NCBI RefSeq assembly: GCF_000753865.1
Contig: NZ_JQFW01000057.1
Location: 248,628-312,627 of the forward strand
From: Alteromonas sp. LOR
GTDB lineage: Bacteria > Pseudomonadota > Gammaproteobacteria > Enterobacterales > Alteromonadaceae
Reading direction: 5' to 3'
DNA length: 64,000 nt
The position numbers were made by a program, and so were the translations under genes. This document shows positions 54,537 through 64,000 of this stretch, in pieces (the first letter of the stretch is position 1; each line of letters opens with the position of its first letter). Below the pieces are notes generated by a model that saw only the letters and a list, made by a program, of their open reading frames with translations, searched no databases and was not told where the DNA came from.

Positions 54537-56225
54537 ATGAAGGTAAGCAATTTTTCATCACTAAGAGAGCTCACGATAGCCGCTCTTGTGATTTCATCTG
54601 TCACTGCGTGCGGTGGTAGTGGTTCTTCTAACACCACACCTGAGTCGAGCGTCACTCCTCCACCTCCTGTGTCAGAAACGCCAAGTGAACCCGACTGGCA
54701 GGCAGGCGTTTACGAACCGGAATCAAATTTTATTAACCAGTGTGAATCGCCAAGAAGCGGTATCGATCCGTTTTCAGGTAATCCCTATCCTGATGACGCT
54801 GGCACTGCAATGGATGAAAAGCTGTGGATGCGATCATGGACCAACGACACATACCTATGGTATGACGAAGTTGACGACAACGACCCGGCCAACTTTACAA
54901 TCGCTGATTACTTTGCACAGCTCAGAACCACTGAGCTCACGCCTAGCGGTACACCGAAAGACAATTTTCATTTCTCCCGCGCTACTGAGGAGTACAATAC
55001 GTTAACGCAAACCGGGGTGTCATCTGGCTACGGTGTTGAGTGGGAATTTGTCAGTTTGACTGCGCCTAGAGAGCTCATTGTGCAGTATACGGAGCCTAAT
55101 TCGCCTGCAGAGACTGCGGGTATTCCCCGTGGTGCGTCGCTGAAAACCATCGACGGCGTAGATTTTGTTAATGCTAATACTCAGGCTGAGGTGGATGTGA
55201 TTAACGCGGGGCTGTTTCCGAGTGAAAGTGGCACCACCACCAATCTGACTTTTGAGCTTGTAGACGGTAGCGAGTTATCAGTGAGCGTTACCTCTGCTGA
55301 CATAGAAGTATCGCCAGTTCAAAACGTCACTGTGCTTGAGACCAGTGCGGGTAAAATGGGGTATTTTCAATTCAACACTTTTATTCGTACGGCGCAAGAG
55401 CCGCTGGTAAGCGCATTTGATCAATTTGTGAATGACAACGTTACCGAGCTTGTGATCGACCTTCGATATAACGGTGGTGGATTACTTGCTTTAGCGTCTC
55501 AGGTTTCTTACATGGTGGCGGGACCAAATCAAACCGACGGCGCTATTTTTGAGACATTACAGTTTAACGATAAATATCCAACAAGAAACCCGGTAACCGG
55601 CTCTACAATTAGCCCTACGCCATTTTACTCAACAGAGATAGATTACAATGCGGGTGTGCTCACTAATACGCTACTCCCTAATTTATCGTTAACGACGGTA
55701 TACGTCATTACGACAGGTTCTACCTGTTCTGCCAGTGAAGCGGTGATTAACTCATTGCGCGGTGTGGATGTAGAAGTGGTACAGATAGGTACACCCACGT
55801 GCGGAAAGCCTTATGGGTTTTATCCAACAGATAACTGCGGAACCACCTATTTCACTATTCAATTCCAAGGTGTGAATAACAAAGGGTTTGGTGACTTCGC
55901 CGATGGCTTTATTCCTAGCTCAACGCCCAACTTTGACTTTGAGTTACCAGGTTGCGATGTGCAAGATGACTTCACAAAACCACTTGGCGATGCCAGTGAA
56001 GGTATGCTGTCAGCGGCAATACAATATGCAGAATCTGGCGCATGCCCAGTAAGTACTGCATCTTCAATATCTGGGTTACAACCTAAAGCGCCATCTGACA
56101 GCCAAGCAAGTGGTCAATCTAATGCGAGCGAGTCGTCCCTAGCAATTAAGCCACCTCATACCCAGCGAGATGAGTTGATACTGCATAATAAAATTAACGA
56201 GCCTATTCTTCGAGGCGACAACTAA
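54537..56225 (+). CDS. S41-family C-terminal-processing protease, lipoprotein
   Basis: 562 residues from ATG 54537, which has AAGGAA 8 nt before it and gives a lipoprotein signal with lipobox SVTACGGSGSS; an upstream in-frame ATG at 54435 would add repeat-encoded residues. The order is an N-terminal helical part, a PDZ domain (about 175-270: YGVEWEFVSLTAPRELIVQY, PAETAGIPRGASLKTIDG) and the tail-specific protease domain with the Ser-Lys dyad S398 (STCSASEAVINS) and K424 (TPTCGKPYGF). Extra cysteines are frequent. Anchored in the outer or inner membrane. Its stop overlaps the next ATG (TAATG). Confidence 0.9.
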   Translation: MKVSNFSSLRELTIAALVISSVTACGGSGSSNTTPESSVTPPPPVSETPSEPDWQAGVYEPESNFINQCESPRSGIDPFSGNPYPDDAGTAMDEKLWMRSWTNDTYLWYDEVDDNDPANFTIADYFAQLRTTELTPSGTPKDNFHFSRATEEYNTLTQTGVSSGYGVEWEFVSLTAPRELIVQYTEPNSPAETAGIPRGASLKTIDGVDFVNANTQAEVDVINAGLFPSESGTTTNLTFELVDGSELSVSVTSADIEVSPVQNVTVLETSAGKMGYFQFNTFIRTAQEPLVSAFDQFVNDNVTELVIDLRYNGGGLLALASQVSYMVAGPNQTDGAIFETLQFNDKYPTRNPVTGSTISPTPFYSTEIDYNAGVLTNTLLPNLSLTTVYVITTGSTCSASEAVINSLRGVDVEVVQIGTPTCGKPYGFYPTDNCGTTYFTIQFQGVNNKGFGDFADGFIPSSTPNFDFELPGCDVQDDFTKPLGDASEGMLSAAIQYAESGACPVSTASSISGLQPKAPSDSQASGQSNASESSLAIKPPHTQRDELILHNKINEPILRGDN

Positions 56226-56662
56226 TGGTGTGCTTAAAGCGCAGAGAAAAACACAAAGCAAAACGCCTGTTAGCTTGTGTGTTGACGCTTGTTTTGACAG
56301 CGACAGTAGGGTGCACTTCCACAAAAGCCGATTCACCTGAAATGGCCTTACTCGCGACATCATCTCAAAGTGTGGCGACCTCAGGGACTGACAGCGTGGC
56401 TGTTATCGAAACGGCGATTGGTCAGTGGTTTGGCGGCATGGATATCACCCTAGCAGATACTGCGTTTACTGCGTCGTCTACCTTAAGTATTGAGCGCAAA
56501 GGCGCAATGGATAAGCGAAGTTTGCCTATTGACGGCAGACACAGTAATCCTGCGTTTGTGTTTACGTTGCTAAAACGCGGTGATGAATGCTTTATTCGTA
56601 ACGAACAGAACAATGAAGAGATGCTGCTTGACGGAGTTGATTGTGTGGCAGTGAAGCGATAG
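56225..56662 (+). CDS. Small lipoprotein coupled to the S41 protease
   Basis: 145 residues, family not recognised. Basic N-terminus (KRREKHKAKR), hydrophobic stretch LLACVLTLVLTATVGC with lipobox TVGC, then a small domain ending in two cysteine-containing strands (DECFIRNEQNN and LLDGVDCVAVKR). The ATG shares one base with the protease stop, so translation is coupled; it may be an accessory or inhibitor of the protease. A strong terminator follows. Confidence 0.8.
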   Translation: MVCLKRREKHKAKRLLACVLTLVLTATVGCTSTKADSPEMALLATSSQSVATSGTDSVAVIETAIGQWFGGMDITLADTAFTASSTLSIERKGAMDKRSLPIDGRHSNPAFVFTLLKRGDECFIRNEQNNEEMLLDGVDCVAVKR

Positions 56663-56708
56663 TTCATATGTATTAGTTGTGAATTGCGGTATACACATTC
56701 TTAAAGAC

Positions 56709-56744
56709 AAAAAGGGCCTTTTAGTTATTAAAAGGCCCTTTTTT
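56709..56744 (+). terminator. Terminator of the protease-lipoprotein operon
   Basis: AAAAGGGCCTTTT and AAAAGGCCCTTTT around a 7-nt loop, T-run. Confidence 0.9.
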
Positions 56745-56811
56745 AGTTTTTTAAAGCTTGTGTTTAACACTGCTTTTTTATTGCGCTATCTTTTGCTTAT
56801 TTATACTGCGC

Positions 56812-59130
56812 TTATTTAGACCGCTGGGCTTTAGGTCTGTTTGACTTGTTGCCAACGTTGACGGCTTGGTTGCCGCTAAATCCGCCTTTGCCTCCGTTCC
56901 TATTTGAACCAGAGCTTTGCTCCTGACGGCCTCCTGATTTGGTGTTCTGGGTATTGCCTTTACCACCGGTCTTGCCATTGCTTTTACGCTGAAATGACGG
57001 AGGTAAGCCGGTGTGCTTGGTCAACGCTCGCTCACCTTTGCGCCCACGTTGCGCTTTTTGACGCTTTTCATCGGCAGTTTCAGGTGGCACTAAGTGCTGA
57101 GGACCACGACCAATAAGATCTTCTCTGCCCATATTGACCAACGCTTTACGAATTTGCGCAAAGTTTTTAGGATCGTGATAACGCAGCATCGCCTTGTGCA
57201 GACGGCGATGAATTTCACCTTTTGCTGATGGTACTTCTTCACTGTCCTTCGTGACTTTACGAAGAGAATTTACCTCTGTGTGGTACATGGTGGTTGCTGT
57301 AGCCATGGGCGAGGGGTAAAAGTTTTGCACTTGATCTAGCTTAAACTTATTTTCTTTAAGCCATATAGCAAGACTAAGCATGTCTTCATCAGTAGTACCT
57401 GGATGAGAGGCAATGAAATACGGAATTAAGTACTGCTTTTTGCCTGCTTCTTCAGAATACTTGTCAAACAGCTCTTTAAAGCGATCGTAGGTGCCCATAC
57501 CAGGCTTCATCATTTTCGAAAGCGGGCCATCTTCTGTGTGTTCAGGGGCAATTTTTAAATAGCCACCCACATGATGTAAGGCCAGCTCCTTAACATATTC
57601 AGGATCTTCAATGGCTAAGTCGTAACGAACGCCGGAAGCAATAAGAATTTTCTTTATTCCCGGTAAGTTACGCGCACGACGATAAAGGTCTATCGTCGGC
57701 TTATGATCGGTGTCCATGTGGGCACAAATACTGGGGTATACACAAGAAGGGCGACGACAGGTTGCTTCCGCTTTAGGGCTTTTACATCGCAAGCGATACA
57801 TGTTGGCCGTAGGGCCGCCCAAATCAGAAATAACACCAGTGAAGCCGGGTACGGTATCGCGAATTTGCTCTATCTCTCTAATAATAGAATCTTCAGAGCG
57901 GCTTTGAATAATTCGGCCTTCATGCTCAGTAATAGAGCAGAACGTACAGCCACCGTAACAGCCTCGCATAATATTGATGCTGAAGCGGATCATGTCGTAG
58001 GCTGGAATTTTCGCATCGCCATAAACCGGGTGAGGTATGCGCTGATAGGGCAAATCAAACACAGCATCCATTTCTTCAGTTTCAAGAGGCATCGCTGGAG
58101 GGTTTATCCAAATATGTCGGTCACCGTGGCGCTGCATAAGTGCTCGTGCGCAGCCTGGGTTCGTTTCTTGATGCAAAATTCGCGATGTGTGTGCGTAAAG
58201 CGTTTTATTATCTTTAACCGTCTCGTAAGCAGGAAGCTTAACGTACACATTTTCCCAAGGCTTACGCTTTTCTTTCTCTTTTTGAGGTGGCTGAATAACA
58301 ATGGGAGCAGCGTCGGGTGCTTCGCTACTTTTGCTATTTTTTTCCTCAGAATCACATTCCGGCTCCATAATATAAGGGCTTGGAATAGGATCTATTTTGC
58401 CAGGACGGTCAAGGGATGTGGAATCTACACCTTGCCACTCGGGCAACGCCTCTTTCACAATAATCGCGGTGCCGCGAATATCGCGCATGTCCGCAATATT
58501 TTCACCCGCGGCTAAACGGTGCGTAACTTCAACCAATGGACGCTCTGCATTTCCAAAGAAAAGCATATCGGCTTTTGAATCGAATAATACCGAACGGCGG
58601 ACTTTCTCGCTCCAGTAGTCATAATGGGCGATACGGCGAAGGCTTGCTTCAATACCGCCAGCAATAACGGGTATGCCCTTAAAGGCCTCACGACAACGCT
58701 GTGCATACACCGTCACCGCTCTATCTGGACGCTTACCACCTACGTTGCCGGGAGTATAAGCATCGTCATGACGCAGCTTTTTGTCTGACGTGTAGCGGTT
58801 AATCATGGAGTCCATGTTGCCGGCAGTCACACCAAAATAAAGGTTTGGCTTGCCAAGCTTCATAAAGTCGTCTTTGCTCTTCCAATCTGGTTGAGCAATG
58901 ATGCCTACGCGAAAGCCATGAGCTTCTAGTACGCGACCTATTACCGCCATACCAAAACTTGGGTGGTCTACATAGGCGTCGCCAGTCACCAAAATAACAT
59001 CGCAGCTATCCCAACCTAATGCATCCATCTCCTCCTTTGACATAGGAAGAAACGGCGCTGTGCCGAGGCAGTGGGGCCAATATTTAGGGTAAGAAAACAG
59101 ACTGCGGTCGGCTTTAATGGTGGCTTGCAT
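56812..59130 (-). CDS. ygiQ: YgiQ family radical SAM protein
   Basis: About 772 residues with near-continuous identity to E. coli Ygi[41 protein letters not shown], and the radical-SAM site [19 protein letters not shown] (CxxxCxxC), flanked by [19 protein letters not shown]. The C-terminal 80 residues are disordered, rich in Gly, Asn, Gln and Lys/Arg ([16 protein letters not shown]), and may bind RNA. The reaction is not established. I use the ATG before QATIKADRS at 59130; two further codons upstream are possible starts. Confidence 0.95.
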   Translation of the reverse strand: MQATIKADRSLFSYPKYWPHCLGTAPFLPMSKEEMDALGWDSCDVILVTGDAYVDHPSFGMAVIGRVLEAHGFRVGIIAQPDWKSKDDFMKLGKPNLYFGVTAGNMDSMINRYTSDKKLRHDDAYTPGNVGGKRPDRAVTVYAQRCREAFKGIPVIAGGIEASLRRIAHYDYWSEKVRRSVLFDSKADMLFFGNAERPLVEVTHRLAAGENIADMRDIRGTAIIVKEALPEWQGVDSTSLDRPGKIDPIPSPYIMEPECDSEEKNSKSSEAPDAAPIVIQPPQKEKEKRKPWENVYVKLPAYETVKDNKTLYAHTSRILHQETNPGCARALMQRHGDRHIWINPPAMPLETEEMDAVFDLPYQRIPHPVYGDAKIPAYDMIRFSINIMRGCYGGCTFCSITEHEGRIIQSRSEDSIIREIEQIRDTVPGFTGVISDLGGPTANMYRLRCKSPKAEATCRRPSCVYPSICAHMDTDHKPTIDLYRRARNLPGIKKILIASGVRYDLAIEDPEYVKELALHHVGGYLKIAPEHTEDGPLSKMMKPGMGTYDRFKELFDKYSEEAGKKQYLIPYFIASHPGTTDEDMLSLAIWLKENKFKLDQVQNFYPSPMATATTMYHTEVNSLRKVTKDSEEVPSAKGEIHRRLHKAMLRYHDPKNFAQIRKALVNMGREDLIGRGPQHLVPPETADEKRQKAQRGRKGERALTKHTGLPPSFQRKSNGKTGGKGNTQNTKSGGRQEQSSGSNRNGGKGGFSGNQAVNVGNKSNRPKAQRSK

Positions 59131-59312
59131 AATGATCACATATAAAAAAACAGAGTTTGCCTGAAAAGCTTGGGCGTGTTGGCGCTAGGCAAATTTTCAG
59201 AAATGAGGCGCGATTATAGCAGTGTTGCTGCGGTGGGGGTATAGCGCTGTCATTAAATAAGCGCCCTTTGTATACTTAAGGGAATGTGAATAATAAAAAT
59301 GAAGATACCGCT

Positions 59313-59774
59313 ATGGCTTACTGGTTGTTTAAAACTGAACCCGACGCTTTTTCTATTGATGATTTAGCACAACGGCCGAACCAAACTGAACCCTGGGATG
59401 GCGTGAGAAACTATCAGGCGAGAAACTTTCTTCGCGACAGTATAAAGCTAGGCGACTTAGTATTTATTTATCACTCGAGTTGCAAAACGGTGGGTATCGC
59501 GGGAGTGGCCGAAGTTGTGAAAGCAGGCTATCCAGATGTTAGTCAATTTAACCCCGAGTCCAATTATTACGATATCAAAGCAACCACTGACAAGCCTAGG
59601 TGGTACTGCGTAGACGTAAAACACGTAGAGTCGTTTAACCGTGTGCTTCCTCTTTCTGAAATAAAAGCGATGCCAAATATTACCGAAATACCATTGGTAA
59701 CCAAAGGCGGGCGTTTATCGGTGATGCCGGTAACAGAAAATGAATGGCAGCAGCTATATGCTGCTGCCAAGTAG
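59313..59774 (+). CDS. EVE domain protein
   Basis: About 153 residues, a stand-alone EVE (PUA-like) domain. It begins AYWLFKTEPDAFSIDDL, has WDGVRNYQARNFLRDSIKLGDLVFIYHSS, then PRWYCVDVKHVESFN and TKGGRLSVMPVTENEW. EVE domains bind modified bases in RNA or DNA. I choose ATG 59313, where the family start is; a GTG at 59286 has AAGGGA only 2 nt away. No restriction or defence genes are nearby, so a housekeeping role is likely. Confidence 0.92.
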   Translation: MAYWLFKTEPDAFSIDDLAQRPNQTEPWDGVRNYQARNFLRDSIKLGDLVFIYHSSCKTVGIAGVAEVVKAGYPDVSQFNPESNYYDIKATTDKPRWYCVDVKHVESFNRVLPLSEIKAMPNITEIPLVTKGGRLSVMPVTENEWQQLYAAAK

Positions 59775-59803
59775 CGCGTTAGCCCGTCTATTTAGCTCAG
59801 CAT

Positions 59804-59834
59804 GCTAGCCCCGCATTTGTCTTAGTGGGCTAGC
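59804..59834. terminator. Hairpin between convergent genes
   Basis: GCTAGCCC (59804-59811) pairs with GGGCTAGC (59827-59834); no clear T-run, so a weak call. Confidence 0.5.
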
Positions 59835-59863
59835 TTACTGTGTTGGCGCTTCAGTGTTTAAGG

Positions 59864-60307
59864 CTACTTTTTAGAAAGAGTAAATTTAGTGTCTGCTTCG
59901 CGAAGAATATACAGTGCAAAGCACGCGCCCCACATTGGCCAAGCGGCAAAAAAGAGCAAATGACTGAACGCGTCAATGTATTGAGGGAATGACGACAGCG
60001 TTGAGCCACCGTGAAGTAAGAAGATAAGCCCATAGGTATATCGCTTAGCCACGCCGCCAAGAAAAGCAAAAACAAGCGCAAGCTGAAATAGGCCCATAAT
60101 GTATACTGCCATTTCTGGCACACCGCCAATACCGTAGAATTTTTCAAAAATAGCCATGCCGTGGGCAGGGTTTACAAATTTATCGAGTGTCCACACGAAC
60201 ATCACGATGAACACAGTGACGCGCAGTGCCAGTAACGCCCAAGGTAGTCGAGTAGTAATAACATCTGATTGCGCAGAAAGGTGTGAATGTGTAGCTGATT
60301 GACCCAT
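59864..60307 (-). CDS. DoxX-like membrane protein
   Basis: About 147 residues with four helices: WALLALRVTVFIVMFVWTLDKF, MAVYIMGLFQLALVFAFLGG, TYGLIFLLHGGSTL and LLFFAAWPMWGACFALYIL. The WTLDKFVNPAHGMAIFEKFYGI block fits the DoxX/DoxD-like family. Function is not defined. ATG 60307 follows TTGGAGA. Divergent from the siderophore receptor with 144 bp between, which holds an AT-rich inverted repeat. Confidence 0.72.
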   Translation of the reverse strand: MGQSATHSHLSAQSDVITTRLPWALLALRVTVFIVMFVWTLDKFVNPAHGMAIFEKFYGIGGVPEMAVYIMGLFQLALVFAFLGGVAKRYTYGLIFLLHGGSTLSSFPQYIDAFSHLLFFAAWPMWGACFALYILREADTKFTLSKK

Positions 60308-60364
60308 AAAGGTCTCCAATTGGTTATGAGATAAATGTGGTTAATAAAGAACGGGGTCGAGAAC

Positions 60365-60403
60365 AAAAAATTTCAAAAAATAAAAAATGCGCTGAAATTT
60401 TTT
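60365..60403. repeat. AT-rich inverted repeat in a divergent promoter region
   Basis: AAAAATTTCA and TGAAATTTTT arms, about 17-18 bp apart, between the DoxX-like and receptor genes. Could be an operator; no regulator is visible. Confidence 0.45.
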
Positions 60404-60451
60404 TAATAACGTATCGGTCTTGTCACATAATATTAAAAAACGGAAACATAC

Positions 60452-62797
60452 ATGAATAACCTAGTAGGCCTCGCCATCAGTACCTTGGCTCTTGCAGTTA
60501 GCCAAGGCGTGCAAGCACAACAAACCCAAGAACGGGATATTGAAGTTGTCGAAGTGAAAGGAAATGCGTCTTCACTTGGCAATTTAAATCCGGGTGACAA
60601 TCAGTTAAAAGGTATCTTTGGCGCCGGAATGTCGGCGGCAGAAACACCCCGTTCAGTAACATCCTTGTCTAGCGAGGCACTAGAAGCATTCAACATTAAT
60701 GATTTACACGACATTGTCAAAGCTGCTCCTAATGCCTATGCATCAAGTGGTTTTGGTACACCAAGCTTACCAAGCATAAGAGGCCAGCTAGGTGAATTGT
60801 TCCAAGACGGTATTCGTCGCCAGGCCGGTAACAATGGTTTCGGACTGCCGCTGTCTTTCAATGGCGTAGAACAAGTCGACGTGGTTAAAGGCCCGTCTCC
60901 TGTATTATTTGGTAGTACACAGCGAAACGGCGGGTTTGTTAATTTGCAAACTAAAGCCGCCTCAACGCAAGGAACGCAAGGTAAGGTGACACTTCGCGCA
61001 GGCCGTTGGGAGCAATACTCTGGACAGGTCGATGTCAATACGGCTATTGAAGAGGGCAAAAGCGGCTTTCGCATAAGCGCAGAATACCTCGATCACGGCA
61101 GCTTTTACGATTTTGCAGAGCGAGACAGCGTTAATCTCTTCGCTGCCTATCGCTACACCCCAAGTGATGCACTAACTTGGGATATTAGTGCTGAATACTA
61201 TGATACCGATTATCCGGACAACGCGGGTATTAACAGACCCACTCAATCGTTAATCGATGATGGCTTGTACATTACCGGTCAGGGCGTTCAGCCTAACGGC
61301 AGCACGGTACCCGGTGCGGGCGCAATAATTTCACCCACCGGTGAGGTAGTTATTCCACGTAATCGTGTATTTACCAACCCTGATGATATTAACGGTGCAA
61401 CCACCACCGTGGTGCGCAGCAGCATCGACTATCAATACGCTGACAACATCACTATTCGCAACTTATCGTATTATCAATATTTAGAGCGCGAGGAAGTGGC
61501 GCAAAACAGCTTTGTCGAAATAATCGATGGTGCTGATACCTTCGAAAATAGAACTGAGGTTGATTATCAGTGGTCTGACTCGCAAACCACAACGGTTGGA
61601 TTATCAATTCGCTATAACGATGTGTTGGGCTACAGCCAATTTACCACTGAAGCCGATAACCCTATCGACTTAACAGGCCCGCTTTCAAACCGCGTAATTC
61701 CCCTTACTGATGCACAAAAAGCCCGTTTAGTGCAGTTGCGCCCAGGCGTATTTGTCTCGCCTGGTGCCCAATACGACCTAGACGGTGACGGGGCTGGCGA
61801 TTTCAATTTATCTGACACCACAGACTCTACCACGTGGCAAACCGGCGTAGCGGTGCAGCAGCAATCAAAGTGGACCGATAAATTAACCACTATTGCCGGT
61901 GTGCGAATTGATTACTACGATGTTGAGGCGCGAGATCCATTATCGCCAGAGGGCGTTGAAGCAGCCTCTGATACCTACAGCGATACCTTAAGTAGCTATC
62001 AGCTAAGTGCGGTTTACAAGCTTACCAACGCGATAAATCTTTACGCTGCATTTTCCGAAAACGATGCCACCTCAAATAGCATGGGAGGTGGTACGGTACT
62101 GGGCGGAAATAACGAGATTAATCCGCTGAATTTCGCCACTGAAAATACGCTGTATGAAGTGGGTGTAAAATATTCACCTAGCAGCGAATGGTATGCAGAG
62201 GCATCGGTGTTTGACCAAACCCGTAGTTTGCGTAACCGCGATGGCAGCAATAGCGGCGTTAAAACCCAAGGTGCAGAGTTTCAGGTGTTTTACCAACACA
62301 ATGATGTGTGGGTGAACGCAGCGTATAGTTACTTAGACGCGCGCTTTGATGACTCAGCAGCCTTTCAAGGCACGTCACAAGTGATTGATGCCTTCGATAA
62401 CAGTCGCCCCGATATTGTTAACGGTACAGGCGTTGGCTCACCATCGTTTACGGCGTTTGCCCCTTCGGATAGTCGAGTGCAGGGCATACCTCGTCAAATG
62501 GTGTCATTGAATACAGGCTGGCAGTTAACCGATGACTTCGCAGTAGGCGCAAGCGCTCTTTACACCAAGTCGTTCCCATTAGATTTCTTGCAAACGGTAA
62601 ACATTCGCGACCAGTATTCCCTTGACTTAAATGCGGACTATCGCATTAATGAACAATTACGTGTTCGTGCAGACGTTATAAATGTCACTGATCAGGACAA
62701 CTGGCAACCACTGTTTGAAGGCGGTTTTTTTGGTGCAACCCTTGTTATGCCTAATGTACCTCGTCATGTTCAGTTAACTATGCAGTATGCGTTTTAA
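60452..62797 (+). CDS. TonB-dependent siderophore receptor
   Basis: 781 residues. Signal peptide (ALAVSQGVQAQQ), TonB-box-like IEVVEVKGNA, plug with TPRSVTSLSSEALEAF, PSIRGQLGELFQDGIRR and VEQVDVVKGPSPVLFGSTQRN, and a barrel ending in F (LTMQYAF). The early part is of the siderophore-receptor type, but the plug has VLFGSTQRNGGFVN rather than the strict GxGxPGG form, so the ligand is uncertain. No convincing Fur box was found. The next gene starts 19 bp later, so an operon is likely. Confidence 0.92.
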   Translation: MNNLVGLAISTLALAVSQGVQAQQTQERDIEVVEVKGNASSLGNLNPGDNQLKGIFGAGMSAAETPRSVTSLSSEALEAFNINDLHDIVKAAPNAYASSGFGTPSLPSIRGQLGELFQDGIRRQAGNNGFGLPLSFNGVEQVDVVKGPSPVLFGSTQRNGGFVNLQTKAASTQGTQGKVTLRAGRWEQYSGQVDVNTAIEEGKSGFRISAEYLDHGSFYDFAERDSVNLFAAYRYTPSDALTWDISAEYYDTDYPDNAGINRPTQSLIDDGLYITGQGVQPNGSTVPGAGAIISPTGEVVIPRNRVFTNPDDINGATTTVVRSSIDYQYADNITIRNLSYYQYLEREEVAQNSFVEIIDGADTFENRTEVDYQWSDSQTTTVGLSIRYNDVLGYSQFTTEADNPIDLTGPLSNRVIPLTDAQKARLVQLRPGVFVSPGAQYDLDGDGAGDFNLSDTTDSTTWQTGVAVQQQSKWTDKLTTIAGVRIDYYDVEARDPLSPEGVEAASDTYSDTLSSYQLSAVYKLTNAINLYAAFSENDATSNSMGGGTVLGGNNEINPLNFATENTLYEVGVKYSPSSEWYAEASVFDQTRSLRNRDGSNSGVKTQGAEFQVFYQHNDVWVNAAYSYLDARFDDSAAFQGTSQVIDAFDNSRPDIVNGTGVGSPSFTAFAPSDSRVQGIPRQMVSLNTGWQLTDDFAVGASALYTKSFPLDFLQTVNIRDQYSLDLNADYRINEQLRVRADVINVTDQDNWQPLFEGGFFGATLVMPNVPRHVQLTMQYAF

Positions 62798-62816
62798 GCG
62801 CACTTAAGGAATAAAA

Positions 62817-64000
62817 ATGTTTAAGAAAATCGCGTTGCTTGCCGTCATTGCAGCTGCTGTCGTTGGGTTTTTCTATTTTGACCTAAACACGTATTTGACG
62901 CTAGAGGGAATGAAAGGCTCGCTAGATACGTTCAAAACTCAAATATCTGAAAACCCGGTGTTAAGCGTCGCGATTTTCTTTGCGATTTACGTAGCGGTAA
63001 CGGCGCTGTCGTTACCCGGAGCGGCTATTCTTACGTTAGCCGCTGGCGCGCTATTTGGCTTGTTCCAAGGACTAATTATTGTGTCCTTTGCGTCTAGTTT
63101 AGGCGCAACACTGGCCTTTTTAGTTGCCCGGTTCATTTTGCGAGATACGGTACGTAATAAGTTTAAAGAGAAGCTGAAGAAAATTGATGAGGGCGTTGAA
63201 AAGCAAGGGCCATTCTATTTATTTACCCTTAGGTTAGTGCCGGTATTTCCATTCTTTTTAATCAATTTATTGATGGGCTTAACGTCTATCAAAACCTGGA
63301 CATTTTACTGGGTAAGCCAAGTAGGCATGCTTGCCGGTACGGTTGTTTACGTTAATGCAGGTACCCAGTTAGCGCAGATTGATAGCCTCTCGGGCATTTT
63401 ATCCCCTGAGCTACTTTTTTCCTTCGTTTTACTGGGTATATTTCCTTGGATTGCGAAAGGGATTGTGGCCATTGTTAACCGTCGTCGCGTTTACAAAGGT
63501 TATACCAAGCCCAAAACCTTCGACAGAAACTTAGTGGTTATCGGTGCAGGCGCGGGTGGTCTTGTGACTAGCTACATTGCTGCAGCGGTTAAAGCGAAAG
63601 TAACGCTTATCGAAGCAGGCGAGATGGGTGGAGATTGTCTTAACTATGGCTGTGTGCCAAGTAAAGCAATTATAAAAACGGCCAAAGTCGCTAATCAAAT
63701 GCGCCATGCCGATGATTACGGGCTAAACCCAGTTTCACCGACTATGTCGTTTAAAAAGGTAATGAAAAGGGTGCATGAAGTTATCGCAACCATCGCCCCT
63801 AACGACAGTGTAGAGCGCTACACAGAGCTAGGTGTGGATGTGGTAAAAGGCTATGCGACCATCATCGACCCATGGACCGTAGAAATTAAAACCAATGAAG
63901 GCGAAGTAAAGCGCCTAACCACCAAAAATATTGTTGTTGCTACTGGCGCTAGCCCGTTTATTCCAGAGCTTCCAGGTATCGAGGAAAGCGGATACGTTAC
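62817..64000 (+). CDS. TVP38/TMEM64 (VTT) - FAD oxidoreductase fusion, 3' end outside window
   Basis: At least 394 residues, open to the window end. Residues 1-225 form a membrane part of the VTT/DedA type (VLSVAIFFAIYVAVTALSLPGAAILTLAAGALFG, then LGATLAFLVARFILRD, FPFFLINLLMGLTSIK). From about 235 a pyridine-nucleotide-disulfide oxidoreductase begins: NLVVIGAGAGGLVTSYIAAA, and GGDCLNYGCVPSKA with the redox Cys pair of the mercuric reductase/dihydrolipoamide dehydrogenase family. AAGGA is 6 nt before the ATG. The fusion puts the flavoenzyme at the inner membrane. Substrate unknown; the receptor just upstream may be functionally linked. Confidence 0.9.
   Translation, partial: MFKKIALLAVIAAAVVGFFYFDLNTYLTLEGMKGSLDTFKTQISENPVLSVAIFFAIYVAVTALSLPGAAILTLAAGALFGLFQGLIIVSFASSLGATLAFLVARFILRDTVRNKFKEKLKKIDEGVEKQGPFYLFTLRLVPVFPFFLINLLMGLTSIKTWTFYWVSQVGMLAGTVVYVNAGTQLAQIDSLSGILSPELLFSFVLLGIFPWIAKGIVAIVNRRRVYKGYTKPKTFDRNLVVIGAGAGGLVTSYIAAAVKAKVTLIEAGEMGGDCLNYGCVPSKAIIKTAKVANQMRHADDYGLNPVSPTMSFKKVMKRVHEVIATIAPNDSVERYTELGVDVVKGYATIIDPWTVEIKTNEGEVKRLTTKNIVVATGASPFIPELPGIEESGYV

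Noticed and set aside
57703..58515. 270-residue ORF on the plus strand
   Set aside because: Lies wholly opposite ygiQ, whose protein is strongly conserved; the composition is that of an antisense shadow and there is no ribosome site.
59313..59774. Defence-island component (EVE domain)
   Set aside because: EVE domains occur in defence loci, but the neighbours here are ygiQ and DoxX and no nuclease or methylase is present.

Overview
The window looks like chromosomal DNA of a marine gammaproteobacterium of the Alteromonas/Alteromonadaceae type. This rests on the overall style of the proteins (several TonB-dependent receptors, a GNAT-nitrilase fusion, a likely DUF3718 protein, a GlyGly-CTERM nuclease) and on the gammaproteobacterial order tRNA-fMet - rimP - nusA - infB - rbfA - truB - rpsO. 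The genus is an inference. No prophage, insertion sequence, integron or CRISPR array was found.

Layout. 1-4.5 kb: the C-terminus of ModC (cut by the window start), hemN convergent with it, an SGNH hydrolase, a FrnE-like DsbA-family protein and a decayed PAS-GGDEF gene. 4.5-20 kb: an acyl-CoA island. It holds a histidine phosphatase, an acyl-CoA dehydrogenase, an APH-type kinase and a quinone oxidoreductase; a minus-strand haloalkane dehalogenase-like gene plus SDR; a beta-oxidation operon (bifunctional hydratase/dehydrogenase, thiolase, large acyl-CoA dehydrogenase); an epoxide-hydrolase-like protein; and a LysR regulator divergent from a MaoC dehydratase. 20-25 kb: an entericidin-like lipoprotein, an MscS channel, a TonB receptor and pterin-carbinolamine dehydratase. 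25.3-32.7 kb: the translation operon, headed by two identical initiator tRNA genes and ending at rpsO without pnp. 32.8-43.6 kb: rluF, a coiled-coil membrane protein, the GNAT-nitrilase, a 2OG oxygenase, a TPR protein with a degenerate receiver domain, an ExeM/NucH-type nuclease and a DUF2252 protein. 43.8-50.5 kb: ahpC-ahpF and a probable Fur-controlled siderophore operon (receptor, membrane protein, PepSY reductase). 50.6-64 kb: efpL, a small zinc-ribbon-like protein, a DUF4149/Coq7-like pair, an SMP-30-like beta-propeller, an S41 protease with a coupled lipoprotein, YgiQ, an EVE protein, DoxX, a siderophore receptor and the start of a TVP38/FAD-oxidoreductase fusion.

How the parts may work together. 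In the acyl-CoA island the adjacent APH kinase and acyl-CoA dehydrogenase match the logic of 4-hydroxyacyl-CoA catabolism (LvaA/LvaC; human ACAD10/11), and the downstream beta-oxidation operon could finish the job. The dehalogenase-like enzyme and its SDR could feed alcohols into the same region.

The most unusual structural signal is the number of short tandem repeats with unrelated units of 11-30 bp, inside genes (modC, the epoxide-hydrolase-like gene), across gene ends (SDR stop, zinc-ribbon start) and between genes. They share no sequence, which points to a general local-duplication process rather than one repeat family.
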